A stretch of DNA of 41,936 nt from Desulfurococcales archaeon (lineage in GTDB: Archaea > Thermoproteota > Thermoprotei_A > Sulfolobales > AG1), in NCBI GenBank assembly GCA_015521765.1, contig WANO01000075.1, forward strand, positions 1 to 41,936. The letters run 5' to 3'. The notes under the pieces were generated by a model. That model was not told where the DNA came from and made no database searches. It worked only from the letters and a program-made list of their open reading frames with translations. The position numbers and the translations under genes were made by a program. Below are positions 31,995 through 40,842 of this stretch, one piece after another. Positions within the stretch are counted from its first letter, which is position 1, and each line of letters starts with the position of its first letter.

Positions 31995-33677
31995 TCAAGG
32001 CACATCAAGCTCCTCTACATCCTCCGTTGAACGCATCCTCCTATCCAGCGCCGCCCTCCACAGCTCCAATATAGCTGGGGAGGTCCCCATCTTCTTACCT
32101 TTATGCATATCTATATCGACAAGAACAGGGAATCTACCCACCCATTCACCAAGAACAATGGCTCTCCCTGTTGGTAGGCTCGGTATGGTTTCCGCTAGGC
32201 TCTCCTCAAGCGAGTCAGCTATATTCATGATCGTTTGGACATCCTCGCTCTGAACCATCTTCAGAAAGATAAAGTTCTGTAGCTGGGACACAACATTTAT
32301 ATCGAGGTCCCTAGGCCTCTGGCTAACTATAACTAGTATAGCTCCAAACTTTCTCCCCTCCCTAGCGAACTTCTGGAGACTCTCCTTGGCTGGGGTGTTT
32401 TCATGTATAGATATAAATACTGGGGCCTCCTCAACAACAAGTACTGTGGGTGTACCTTCTCCTTTTCTGGCTTTAAGATCGTTAAGAAGATCATCAGACA
32501 GAAGCTTCAGTATCCACGCCTTCTGATCATCAGACATCTCAGAGACATCTACAACAACAATCTTCCCTGGCTCAATAAAGCTGCGTATTCTCTTAGCGTC
32601 GAGGGATACAGGTGCATACTCAAAGAACTCTTCAACCTTATCCTTTACGCTCTCAATCTTCTTGGATTCAAATAGGTTCTTTATGTAATCCTGATCCAGC
32701 TCCCTAAGTATAAGATCCCTAAACATCTCTTCAGCACTAAGCTTGTTCTCGCCCTCATCCTCGCTTCCTGAGCTACCCTGCTTAGATAAATCAGTTAAAG
32801 GTTTTGTTTTTTGTTTTTTACCTTCTTCCTTAAATAGATCTGATATAGCCTTTTTAAGATCCTTCCTCTCCCTCCTAGCCTCCTCAAAAACTCTATTAAC
32901 TACATTGCTGAGAGCCATCCTCAGCATTCTCCTCTGTCTAGTTGCCGCGGCCTCCCTAATTATCATTGAGGCTAGAATTCTAGGCTCTATATCTAGCGGA
33001 TTTATAGCTGCCTCGATATGCTCCACCCTAACTCTATCCCTATTCATGCTTTCCAGATTACCGTATTCGCCATGGACATCGAAGATCACTACTGGAGCCC
33101 CGAGCGAGGCCAACCTATCAGCTATTATAGCTACAGTATTGCTTTTCCCGGAGCCTGTCGCGCCAGCTATCAACAGATGTTTAGATAGCTTGTCCACATC
33201 CACATACACCTCCACATCCCTCCTCTCGGCTAGATGGCCTAGCTTGATGCCTTTTGTGCTGTCTATGCTGTATACTAGTTCAAGTATCTCTTTTGGGGCT
33301 GGGTATATTGGTGTGTTTGGCGGGATTGGGTATCTAGGCGTTTCTACGGTGTAGGATCCGTCTTTATTCCTCTTTAAGTTGGCCACAATATAGATGTCTA
33401 TTGGGGAGTATTTAGGGAGATCTATGGAGCCGAGCTTAGCCATTCTAGACTCATCCGAATAGCTAGCTGTGCCGGGCTGTATGCTCATTCTATACCCACT
33501 GTTGCTGACTACCGCTACAGCTGTGTAGGACTCTGTGTCGCCTGATGATCTATTTTTAACCCTGAAGTCCGCACATACATACTCCCCCACAGGTAGAGGG
33601 GTGCTCGAGTTAACCCTGCTTACCTGTGGTCTTGGGGACTCAGATATGTAGCCCAGCGCTACCCTGTCTAGATCCAT
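31995..33677 (-). CDS. herA: DNA translocase/helicase HerA
   Basis: Hexameric bipolar ATPase that, with NurA, resects DNA ends to 3' single strands. An N-terminal HAS-barrel (about 1-130) precedes the FtsK-like core with Walker A GATGSGKSN at 172-180, FDVHGEYGN, a KIVVVDVSE strand, Walker B VLVVEEAPVFI and the sensor VSQRPRDLD. Residues about 283-313 are a low-complexity charged insert (GKKQKTK... GSSGSEDEGE), making it longer than the roughly 500 residues of Sulfolobus HerA. ATG 33677 has GGAGGTG about eight bases upstream and overlaps the nurA end by 10 bases. Confidence 0.96.
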   Translation of the reverse strand: MDLDRVALGYISESPRPQVSRVNSSTPLPVGEYVCADFRVKNRSSGDTESYTAVAVVSNSGYRMSIQPGTASYSDESRMAKLGSIDLPKYSPIDIYIVANLKRNKDGSYTVETPRYPIPPNTPIYPAPKEILELVYSIDSTKGIKLGHLAERRDVEVYVDVDKLSKHLLIAGATGSGKSNTVAIIADRLASLGAPVVIFDVHGEYGNLESMNRDRVRVEHIEAAINPLDIEPRILASMIIREAAATRQRRMLRMALSNVVNRVFEEARRERKDLKKAISDLFKEEGKKQKTKPLTDLSKQGSSGSEDEGENKLSAEEMFRDLILRELDQDYIKNLFESKKIESVKDKVEEFFEYAPVSLDAKRIRSFIEPGKIVVVDVSEMSDDQKAWILKLLSDDLLNDLKARKGEGTPTVLVVEEAPVFISIHENTPAKESLQKFAREGRKFGAILVIVSQRPRDLDINVVSQLQNFIFLKMVQSEDVQTIMNIADSLEESLAETIPSLPTGRAIVLGEWVGRFPVLVDIDMHKGKKMGTSPAILELWRAALDRRMRSTEDVEELDVP

Positions 33678-34756
33678 TCCTCAAGCACCTCCCTCCCTGA
33701 TTCAAAAAGCATGTTGTGGGTTGATAAAAGCTGATCCAGAACACTATGGGAAAGCTTAGATGTTGCATGCGCGTGTCTCAGGGGTTCTGGGTAGCCTGAT
33801 GGGCTGATAGCGTTGATCATTGATACTATTTTCTCTAGAGATTTTCTGTCGTGTCTCCCTAGCAGGCTTAACTGGTATACGGGACCCCCCCTAGAGAATA
33901 TCGCGTACGTTATAGTCATTTCGTCCCCTGTATCCTTGTTCCTCGGTGGGTATATAGGGTCTAGAAACCCGGGGACCCTCCATGCCTCTCCATACCTCTT
34001 TTTAAGGATCCTCTCTACAACTATATAGTCCGGGACCACGGCAGCTTCCCCACCTATCTTTATCTTTCCACTCTCCACAAGCATGTAGGCTAGGGGCTGG
34101 AGAGTTGTTGATTTCGAGATAAAAACAAGGCCCTCGGCGAGTGAATCGATCTTCCTCAACATCTCTATTCTCCTGCTCCAGCTCCTCTTAAGCTTCAGCG
34201 ATAGGCTATCCTTCTTCTTGAATCTGAGGGCTAGAAAGGAGTTTAGGGATCCATCCATAAGCACCAATACAGGCTTCATACCCCTATCAACAAGCCTATC
34301 TACAGCATCCATTGTGGCACCAACCTCAAGATCCTTAGATACGTGGTGAACTATCCTTCTTCTATGCTTGATCTCCCTATCCCTAGCCCTGAACTCATCT
34401 CCGACATTGCCGGCCAGTGAACCACCCATATACTCTGGGATGCCAATGTTCTCGATGACCCTAGACTCGACCTTAATGACCGACATCCCCCAATCAATCT
34501 TCAGCCCCTCCTCACCGTTGTAGAAATATGTGAGTGCTGTAGCCTGTATCAGGTAGATGTAGGCTATTCTAAGATGCTTACCTATAAACGAGGAGTCTGT
34601 AGCTATAACCGGCGATATTCTGCTTGCATCTCTACCCTCCTCAACCACGTTCCATTCGAGGTCCTCTTCTATCTCTATGCGATCGTATATCCCTACGATC
34701 CTCTCTATATCCCTCTTTATCGAGTCGAAGCTCTGGAGGACCTCGATAGATACCAA
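33668..34756 (-). CDS. nurA: 5'-3' nuclease NurA
   Basis: Manganese-dependent nuclease that pairs with HerA in DNA-end resection. The 362 residues contain the RNase H-like active-site segments: VIATDSSFIG near residue 53, VLVLMDGSLNSF in the middle and a later acidic/histidine stretch near PLRHAHATSKLSHS. The start is TTG at 34756. It is the first gene of the four-gene repair operon and its promoter region contains a 17-base palindrome centred about 31 bases before the start codon. Confidence 0.94.
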   Translation of the reverse strand: MVSIEVLQSFDSIKRDIERIVGIYDRIEIEEDLEWNVVEEGRDASRISPVIATDSSFIGKHLRIAYIYLIQATALTYFYNGEEGLKIDWGMSVIKVESRVIENIGIPEYMGGSLAGNVGDEFRARDREIKHRRRIVHHVSKDLEVGATMDAVDRLVDRGMKPVLVLMDGSLNSFLALRFKKKDSLSLKLKRSWSRRIEMLRKIDSLAEGLVFISKSTTLQPLAYMLVESGKIKIGGEAAVVPDYIVVERILKKRYGEAWRVPGFLDPIYPPRNKDTGDEMTITYAIFSRGGPVYQLSLLGRHDRKSLEKIVSMINAISPSGYPEPLRHAHATSKLSHSVLDQLLSTHNMLFESGREVLEEWI

Positions 34757-34778
34757 GACTATCTAACCTAATCAATAT

Positions 34779-34795
34779 ACTATTTTTAAAATAGT
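34779..34795. promoter_or_regulatory. 17-base palindrome at the nurA operon promoter
   Basis: ACTATTTT-T-AAAATAGT, perfectly symmetric around one central base, centred about 31 bases before the TTG of nurA. The spacing fits the TATA box of a leaderless transcript, so the palindrome either is the TATA element or covers it. A repressor site for the repair operon is possible. Confidence 0.45.
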
Positions 34796-34924
34796 TATAA
34801 CCAAATCTACAGCTCAATACATAGCGATTAAAGTAATACGGAGGTACCACTCCAATAATGCGACGGGCTATCCTTCATTAGGGTGTTGGCCTTAATAGGG
34901 GCTCAACGCTTTGGCTGTGGTTAA

Positions 34925-34969
34925 AGCTGTATCGGTATTTCGGTGTTTAGCAACCCGAGCTATACAGCT
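34925..34969 (+). other. Potential hairpin in the 283-base nurA-CDF gap
   Basis: AGCTGTAT at 34925-34932 pairs with ATACAGCT at 34962-34969, and CGG at 34933-34935 can pair with CCG at 34955-34957 beyond a bulge. A second weak stem GCTTT/AAAGC lies just before it. I see no tRNA or boxed sRNA features in the gap, which otherwise holds the divergent promoters of nurA and the CDF transporter. Confidence 0.25.
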
Positions 34970-35039
34970 GTGTTGTATTGTTGATGTGTTTAGGGCCTAA
35001 AGCTTATTACTACTGTTTTTCTTCTCTACATAGAACTGT

Positions 35040-36413
35040 ATGTGGAGCTCCAGTAAGCTCTCTGTGGCTCTGGGATCACTAATCATAAGCGTGTTCCTAG
35101 TTATCCTCAGGATAGTTGCGTACATATACAGCGGTAGCCTTGTGGTTTTAACGGATCTCCTCGACACCAGTATAGATATTCTTGCTGGAGCGATCGCCAC
35201 GTACAGCGTCTATATAGCTTCTAAGCCCCCAGATAGGGAGCATAGATACGGCCATGGGAAGGCTGAGGATATTGGTGGGCTTATCGAGTCGATGATCCTT
35301 ATAGGCGCGTTCATATTTATTCTATACAATGCTCTAGATAGAGTTCTATTTAGGTCTGGAGAGGTAACCGTAACCTTCTCGATGCCCGTTATCCTTCTGA
35401 TATCTACAACTCTAACGGTTAATCTATGGAGATATATTGTTCTTCGAAGGGTTGCGGCTAGGGAGCGGAGCAAGGCGTTGGAGGCTGACTCTCTGCATTA
35501 CTTGAGCGATGTTTTATCTGGATCAACTGTTCTGGCTGTGGGCTCTATCGGGTTCCTCAATCTGGTTTCCAGCGATAATCTAGTTCTAATAGACTCGCTG
35601 TCCGCGGTTGCTGTATCGCTGTATTTTGTCTACTCGGGTGTTAGGGTTGGTTTGAGGGCTATATCTGATCTTATGGACCAGACCCCAGAGATGGTTGCTG
35701 AGGCTGTGGAAAATATTGTCTCGAGCGATCCTAGATGCAGGGTTCTTAGGGTTAGGGCTAGGAGGTCTGGAAAAACGATCTTTATAGACCTCAATCTAGG
35801 GATCAGCCAGCATCTGGATCTCAAGGCTCTAAAGGAGATCATAGCCGAGATAGAGAGCAGGCTAAAAAGCATGTTCCCAGATATGACTGTTGATGTTGTG
35901 TACAACGTTACTCCTGAGGAGCCGGAGGCTATCGTTAAGAAGATAAAGGATATAGCGTCTAGATACAGGGGTGTAGGCAACGTCCACAACATTATATATG
36001 TGCCCACCGAAAAGGGTGGGGAGGTTAGGCTTCACGTCGAGATAGATCCGAGGATGAGCGTGGGTAAAGCCCACGAGATCGTGTCAGATATAGAGAGCGC
36101 AATATATAGCGAGGTTAAGGGTATAAGAAAGGTTATAATCCATGCGGAGCCCTGGAGGGGTAGGGTAGACTACAACAGGCTTATCCAGCAATCCATCGAG
36201 CGGGACCCCGAGCTGAAGGCCCATATAAGGATAAAGTCGATATCCACAACTGTTGTGGGTGATAGGGTGTTTCTGGATATAGTCTGTAGCGTTCCGCACG
36301 ACATGGATATGGAGCGAGCCCACAGAATAGTTTCTAAGCTGGAGGGTGTTTTAAGGGAGAGTCTCGGGGATAATGTTGCTGTAACCATACATATTGAGCC
36401 GCGGCACCTATAG
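35040..36413 (+). CDS. Cation diffusion facilitator transporter with triplicated cytosolic domain
   Basis: Divalent metal/proton antiporter (zinc, iron or manganese), 457 residues against about 300 in typical members. The membrane part has Asp41 and Asp45 in LLDTSIDILAG and a second site HYLSD in ADSLHYLSDVLSG, matching the FieF/YiiP zinc site; HRYGHGKAED lies between. After about residue 205 there are three consecutive ZT-dimer-like units; the last two are clear (GKAHEIVSDIESAI...VIIHAEPW and ERAHRIVSKLEGVL...VTIHIEP), the first is degenerate. ATG 35040 lies about 35 bases after a TATA-like GCTTATTAC. Confidence 0.9.
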   Translation: MWSSSKLSVALGSLIISVFLVILRIVAYIYSGSLVVLTDLLDTSIDILAGAIATYSVYIASKPPDREHRYGHGKAEDIGGLIESMILIGAFIFILYNALDRVLFRSGEVTVTFSMPVILLISTTLTVNLWRYIVLRRVAARERSKALEADSLHYLSDVLSGSTVLAVGSIGFLNLVSSDNLVLIDSLSAVAVSLYFVYSGVRVGLRAISDLMDQTPEMVAEAVENIVSSDPRCRVLRVRARRSGKTIFIDLNLGISQHLDLKALKEIIAEIESRLKSMFPDMTVDVVYNVTPEEPEAIVKKIKDIASRYRGVGNVHNIIYVPTEKGGEVRLHVEIDPRMSVGKAHEIVSDIESAIYSEVKGIRKVIIHAEPWRGRVDYNRLIQQSIERDPELKAHIRIKSISTTVVGDRVFLDIVCSVPHDMDMERAHRIVSKLEGVLRESLGDNVAVTIHIEPRHL

Positions 36414-36415
36414 AT

Positions 36416-37432
36416 CTACCATCTAGATGCGTGAATCCTTATAACCCTAGCTATATTCTCCCAGCTCAGCTTAGATATGTCGTTTTCGCTGAATCCTGAA
36501 TCCCTGAGCCTAGATAGCAGGTTGGGTAGCTTGGAGACGTCCTCCAGTCCTTTGGGTGTGGTTTCTATTCCGAAGTAGTCTGTTCCGATAGCCAGTATGT
36601 CGCTTCCGAATCGCTCTTTAACGTCTACGATGTGCTTCACCAGATCATCTATAGATGGATCATCAGCGATAGTCGAGGTTATCATAGTGAACCCGACAAC
36701 CCCACCGCTTCTCTTTATGCCCTCCAGGATCTCGTCATCGACATTTCTAACGTGCCTCCTCCTACCCATATAGTTTGAGTGGCTGGCTATAACCGGGAGC
36801 TTAGATATGTTGAGCACCTCCAGACTTGTTTTTCTTCCTGCATGGGATATATCAAGTATCACCCCAAGCTCGTTGGCCTTCTCAACCAGATACTCGCCCT
36901 CCCCGGTGAGACCATAGTCCCTCCTAGACATGCATGAGGATGCGTACCTATTATCGTAGTTCCATGTTATCGTTAGGCTTTTCACTCCTAGCCTGGCCAG
37001 TACCTCTAGATCTTCGGGATCTTCAAGCGGATCCGCACCCTCCAAGCTTATCAGAAACCCGATCTTCTCGTTATTCTCCAGATCCTCAAAATCCCTTGCT
37101 GAATCCACAATCTCTATCTCGCTGTATGCCCTGGCCATTCTATAATAGATCTTTATATGCTCCAAAACATTAACCAGCCCCCCTCTATACAGGAGGGGCT
37201 TTATCGAGTACCCGAAGCCGTATCCCTTATTGAGCATCTCCTGGATCCTGGGGTTCCAGGAGCCTATAGCCGGGAAAATAGCCGAGAACACTAGCCTGAT
37301 TCCTGCCCTCCGATACTTTGGTATGTCTCCATGCCTCCCCTCAGCGTCTACATCGAATCCCGGGGTGTTTCGCGGCGCGTTCTGTAGATAGAAGGAGATA
37401 TCTTGATGTAGATCGGCTATCCTGAGCTTCAA
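36416..37432 (-). CDS. Membrane dipeptidase-type metallopeptidase (M19)
   Basis: Zinc dipeptidase of the renal dipeptidase family, 338 residues. Seen: IADLHQDIS (His-x-Asp ligands) near the N-terminus, ISLEGADPL supplying the bridging glutamate, LDISHAGRKT and VIASHSNY supplying the later histidines, and IGTDYFGIETTP near the end. Bacterial relatives cleave dipeptides including D-residues; the archaeal substrate is unknown. No signal peptide is seen, so it is cytoplasmic. It is convergent with the CDF gene, with two bases between the stop codons, and divergent from dnaG. Confidence 0.92.
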   Translation of the reverse strand: MKLRIADLHQDISFYLQNAPRNTPGFDVDAEGRHGDIPKYRRAGIRLVFSAIFPAIGSWNPRIQEMLNKGYGFGYSIKPLLYRGGLVNVLEHIKIYYRMARAYSEIEIVDSARDFEDLENNEKIGFLISLEGADPLEDPEDLEVLARLGVKSLTITWNYDNRYASSCMSRRDYGLTGEGEYLVEKANELGVILDISHAGRKTSLEVLNISKLPVIASHSNYMGRRRHVRNVDDEILEGIKRSGGVVGFTMITSTIADDPSIDDLVKHIVDVKERFGSDILAIGTDYFGIETTPKGLEDVSKLPNLLSRLRDSGFSENDISKLSWENIARVIRIHASRW

Positions 37433-37550
37433 GAAGATTCACCTGATGTTGGTTATGTAATATTAGATATATATAGTTGAGGTGGAACATAATTAATGGT
37501 TACCCATAAAGGGTTCTATATGTAATTTTAAAGTGTAGTGGTGGCGTTTA

Positions 37551-38822
37551 ATGAAGTACGTTATTAAGGCTCGCATTGAGGTTGATGGTATTGTTGATAG
37601 ATCAGATATTGTGGGGGCTATTTTCGGGCAGACAGAGGGGTTGTTTGGCTCGGAGTTCGATTTGAGGGACCTCCAGGAGAAGGGTAGGATAGGCAGAATA
37701 CACGTAGATATCAAGCACCACGGAAACAAGACTGTTGGGGACGTGCTTATACCCTCCAACCTGGATAAGGCCGAGACCGCTTTGATTGGTGCTATGGTTG
37801 AGACCGTAGATAAGGTTGGCCCCTACAACGCCAAGATTCAGGTTGTGGACTTTATCGATGTCAGGCTGGAGAGGATCAAGAAGATAGTTGAGAGGTCTAA
37901 GGAGCTCCTCAAAACCTGGTCGAGGGAGAAGTCCCCGGATCTAAAGGAGATCATAAACCAGATAGTTTCAGCAGTGAAGACAGCAGAGATAACCCACTAC
38001 GGCCCTGAGAGGCTTCCAGCAGGCCCCGACGTGGATAAGTCGGACACTATAATAATTGTTGAGGGCAGGGCCGACGTTATAAACCTGCTGAGGTACGGCT
38101 ATAGGAACGTGATCGCTCTAGGGGGAGCGCAGGAGAAGGTACCCGAATCAATCGTTAAGCTCGCCAAAAACAAGAGGGTTATAGCGTTTGTAGACGGGGA
38201 CCGTGTAGGGGACATGATTCTTAGAACACTAATAAACGCCATCAAGGTAGATATGGTCGCTAAGGCCCCTCCAGGCAGGGAGGTTGAGGAGTTAAGCGGT
38301 AAAGAAATCGAAAAGGCCTTAAAGAATGCTGTCCCACTGGTTGATTATCTGAAGTCGATAAGTAAGGAGGCTAGAAGAGGCGAGGCAGAGATTACGGAGA
38401 TAGTTCTTGAGGAGCCTAAGGAGGAGGTTGCCGAGAAGAAGGCTGAAGCTGCCGAGGAGAAGGCCTCTTCAACAGCTGAGGTGAAGCCTGTTGAAGCTGT
38501 AAAGGCTGTTGAGGCGTACGAGGTCCCCAACACTGTTGTTGAGGATGCGAAAACCATTATTGGCACGTTGACTGGTGTGTTCTATGATCATTCCTGGAAC
38601 CGTGTTGAGAAGGTTAGCGTTAGGGACCTCTATGATAGGCTCTCGCAGTACGATCCTGGGAAGATTTTTGCTGTGGTGTTTGACGGTATAGTAACTCAGA
38701 GGCTGGTTGATCTGGCCAGGGATAAGAGGGTTCAGCTCCTAGTTGGGGTTAGGCTCGGCTCCATATCGAAGAAGCCCGAGGATATACATATATTAACTAT
38801 AAATGATATCGTTGAGGTCTAG
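37551..38822 (+). CDS. dnaG: Archaeal DnaG (Toprim) protein
   Basis: Archaeal DnaG has primase activity in vitro and is also a core component of the archaeal exosome. The 423 residues have the archaeal N-terminus (YVIKARIEVDGIVDRSDIVG, AIFGQTEGLFG), a Toprim domain with Glu171 (IIVEGRADVINLL) and Asp215/Asp217 (FVDGDR), a low-complexity Glu/Lys/Ala linker at about 285-325 and a C-terminal domain of about 95 residues. ATG 37551 has GGTGG about nine bases upstream. The map gene follows after 16 bases on the same strand. Confidence 0.96.
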   Translation: MKYVIKARIEVDGIVDRSDIVGAIFGQTEGLFGSEFDLRDLQEKGRIGRIHVDIKHHGNKTVGDVLIPSNLDKAETALIGAMVETVDKVGPYNAKIQVVDFIDVRLERIKKIVERSKELLKTWSREKSPDLKEIINQIVSAVKTAEITHYGPERLPAGPDVDKSDTIIIVEGRADVINLLRYGYRNVIALGGAQEKVPESIVKLAKNKRVIAFVDGDRVGDMILRTLINAIKVDMVAKAPPGREVEELSGKEIEKALKNAVPLVDYLKSISKEARRGEAEITEIVLEEPKEEVAEKKAEAAEEKASSTAEVKPVEAVKAVEAYEVPNTVVEDAKTIIGTLTGVFYDHSWNRVEKVSVRDLYDRLSQYDPGKIFAVVFDGIVTQRLVDLARDKRVQLLVGVRLGSISKKPEDIHILTINDIVEV

Positions 38823-38838
38823 GCAGGGATAGTATTCA

Positions 38839-39735
38839 ATGCTTAGCGAAGAGGACTTCAGAAGGCTTCTAGCAGCGGGGGATATAGCTAGAAGGATTAA
38901 GAGGGAGCTAGGTAAGATAGCGAAGCCCGGGGCCAGGGTAAGGGATATTGCTGAGGCGATAGAGGCTAGAATAAGAGATCTTGGGGGGTCCCCAGCGTTC
39001 CCGGTTAATATATCTATAGGTAGCACAGCCGCGCACTACACCCCCACGGTGAGTGATAACAGCGTTCTCCCCGAGTCGGGGCTGGTTAAGATAGACTTCG
39101 GTGTCCATATTGATGGTATGATCGTTGATACAGCCTACACGGTAGATCTGGACGACACATACAGGGTTCTGGTTGAGGCGGCTAGAGAGGCCCTGGATAG
39201 GGCTCTATCCATAGTTAAGCCCGGGGTGGCTTTGAGGGAGGTGGGTAAGGTTGTTCAGCAGGTCGCTAGGAAGTATGAGGTTAAGCCCATAAGGAATCTG
39301 AGTGGACATAGGATAGACAGGTATAATCTCCACGCAGGCGAGTCTGTGCCGAACTACAATGATCTCTTGACCCCATGGAGGTTCAAGGACAACTCGATCT
39401 ATGCTATAGAGCCCTTCATGACAACAGGAGCTGGAATGGTTAGCGAAGATAAAACGGTAACTATCTACGCCCTTAAATCCGGGAAGCTGAAGGGGTTAAG
39501 ATCCAGCGAGATCGAGGTGGTGAAGCACATAATCAGCGAGTACAAGACCCTCCCATTCTGTGAGAGGTGGCTCAGCAACAGGTTCAGGGATGCCGGAAAG
39601 ATATTGGATAGCCTCTACAGAAGAAAGTTTCTTAGAGGATACCCTGTCCTCACGGAGGTTTCGGGCTCTCCGGTATCGCAGGCCGAAGATACGGTGGTTA
39701 TATACGGCGGTGAGGTTCATATAGTCACTAGGTAG
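38839..39735 (+). CDS. map: Methionine aminopeptidase, type II
   Basis: Removes the initiator methionine from new proteins. The 298 residues carry the metal ligands of the pita-bread fold: KIDFGVHIDGMIVDTAYT (two Asp), LSGHRIDRYNLHAG (His), IYAIEPF (Glu) and the final AEDTVVIY (Glu). The helical insert after the IEPF region marks type II, the archaeal and eukaryotic form. ATG at 38839 follows dnaG by 16 bases. The gene is convergent with tyrS, with two bases between the stop codons. Confidence 0.96.
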   Translation: MLSEEDFRRLLAAGDIARRIKRELGKIAKPGARVRDIAEAIEARIRDLGGSPAFPVNISIGSTAAHYTPTVSDNSVLPESGLVKIDFGVHIDGMIVDTAYTVDLDDTYRVLVEAAREALDRALSIVKPGVALREVGKVVQQVARKYEVKPIRNLSGHRIDRYNLHAGESVPNYNDLLTPWRFKDNSIYAIEPFMTTGAGMVSEDKTVTIYALKSGKLKGLRSSEIEVVKHIISEYKTLPFCERWLSNRFRDAGKILDSLYRRKFLRGYPVLTEVSGSPVSQAEDTVVIYGGEVHIVTR

Positions 39736-39737
39736 GG

Positions 39738-40820
39738 CTACCTCGTGATCCTAGCCCTCTTTATAGCCTCTAGGGTTTCTCTAGCCCCCTTATTGGTGCT
39801 GAAGTATCTCCTTACGGGCTCCAGGATAGATATAAGCTCTTCCACCACAGCGTTCTTGAGGTCTAGGGGGTGAAGCTTGCCCTCCCTATAGCTCTTCTCC
39901 AACTCTCCATAGCTCTCGAAAACCACATCCCCGCCGTACTCCGGCTTCCTCTTAATCTCTAGCGTGTCTCTAACCCTGAATATTATGTCTCTAGCGATCA
40001 TGAGCACTGGATTCCCCTCGACCTCTCTTGGCGGGCAGTATGCCTTAAGTATCTTAGCCCTAATCTCCCCGGGGTCATCGTAGACGAATACCGCTGTCTC
40101 CGGCTTAGACTTGCTCATTTTTATCTCGGCATATATCTCGTCTATCTCACCTTTCCCAAGCTCCATCCTGCCCGCCCCCTGGAGGGAGGGTAGCAGGGGT
40201 GTGTGAACGGCTACAATTTTCTTTCTGCCTGTCTTCTCCGCTATATCCCTCGCAAGCATGTGGGCTTTTCTCTGATCGGTTCCTCCCAGGGCTATATCGA
40301 GGTCCATGTAGAATATGTCTGTAACCTGCATGAGGGGATAGATCAGCTTCGAGAAGTCGGACTCGGACTCGTCCGCCTTTCTACCCATGATGGTTAGTGC
40401 CCTTCTAACTCTGGCTAGGCTAACCTCTTTGGCGGATCTAATAAGGATCTCCCAGTACTCCATGTCCCTAACCAGGTCTTCAGCTAGAACCCTGCTATAG
40501 CTGGCTCTATCTATCCCTATGGCCTCAAGCACATCCACTATATGGTCTCCAGCCCTTCTTATCAGCTCTATATCTCCACCCAGCTTATCGTTTATCCATG
40601 CATGCCACGTCGCTAGGAGAAGATTCATCTTGAAGCCCACATCGATAAGATCCTTAAACTTGAAGGCCCATATGAGCCATCCAATATGGAAAAGCCCGGA
40701 GGGCTCAACACCTATATAGCCCTTGCCACCGCCGGTCTCTAGGAGGTCCCTCAACTCGCTCTCCGTTATGATTTCCTCCGCCCCCCTGCTGGCTATATAT
40801 AGCTTCCGCTCCAAATCCAT
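39738..40820 (-). CDS. tyrS: Tyrosyl-tRNA synthetase
   Basis: Class I aminoacyl-tRNA synthetase, archaeal/eukaryotic TyrRS type, 360 residues. The HIGH motif appears as GLFHIGW, the KMSKS motif is intact (KMSKSKPET), and YPLMQVTDIFYMDLDIALGGTDQRK gives the tyrosine-pocket pattern with GGTDQR. The short C-terminal domain is typical of archaea. TrpRS is excluded by the YPLMQVTD block. ATG 40820 is followed 22 bases upstream by the M50 gene's stop; the two may be one transcript. Confidence 0.95.
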   Translation of the reverse strand: MDLERKLYIASRGAEEIITESELRDLLETGGGKGYIGVEPSGLFHIGWLIWAFKFKDLIDVGFKMNLLLATWHAWINDKLGGDIELIRRAGDHIVDVLEAIGIDRASYSRVLAEDLVRDMEYWEILIRSAKEVSLARVRRALTIMGRKADESESDFSKLIYPLMQVTDIFYMDLDIALGGTDQRKAHMLARDIAEKTGRKKIVAVHTPLLPSLQGAGRMELGKGEIDEIYAEIKMSKSKPETAVFVYDDPGEIRAKILKAYCPPREVEGNPVLMIARDIIFRVRDTLEIKRKPEYGGDVVFESYGELEKSYREGKLHPLDLKNAVVEELISILEPVRRYFSTNKGARETLEAIKRARITR

Positions 40821-40842
40821 AGGGGCTCCCCCAATAGAGGTT

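Noticed and set aside
32743-33354. Long open frame (203 codons) on the plus strand opposite herA
   Set aside because: It lies wholly inside herA, is Ser/Leu/Ile-rich with no family pattern, and is a shadow of herA codon use.
28365-34756. The Rad50-Mre11-HerA-NurA cluster as a novel system
   Set aside because: This gene set and order are well described in thermophilic archaea; only its promoter palindrome and the HerA insert are noted as unusual.
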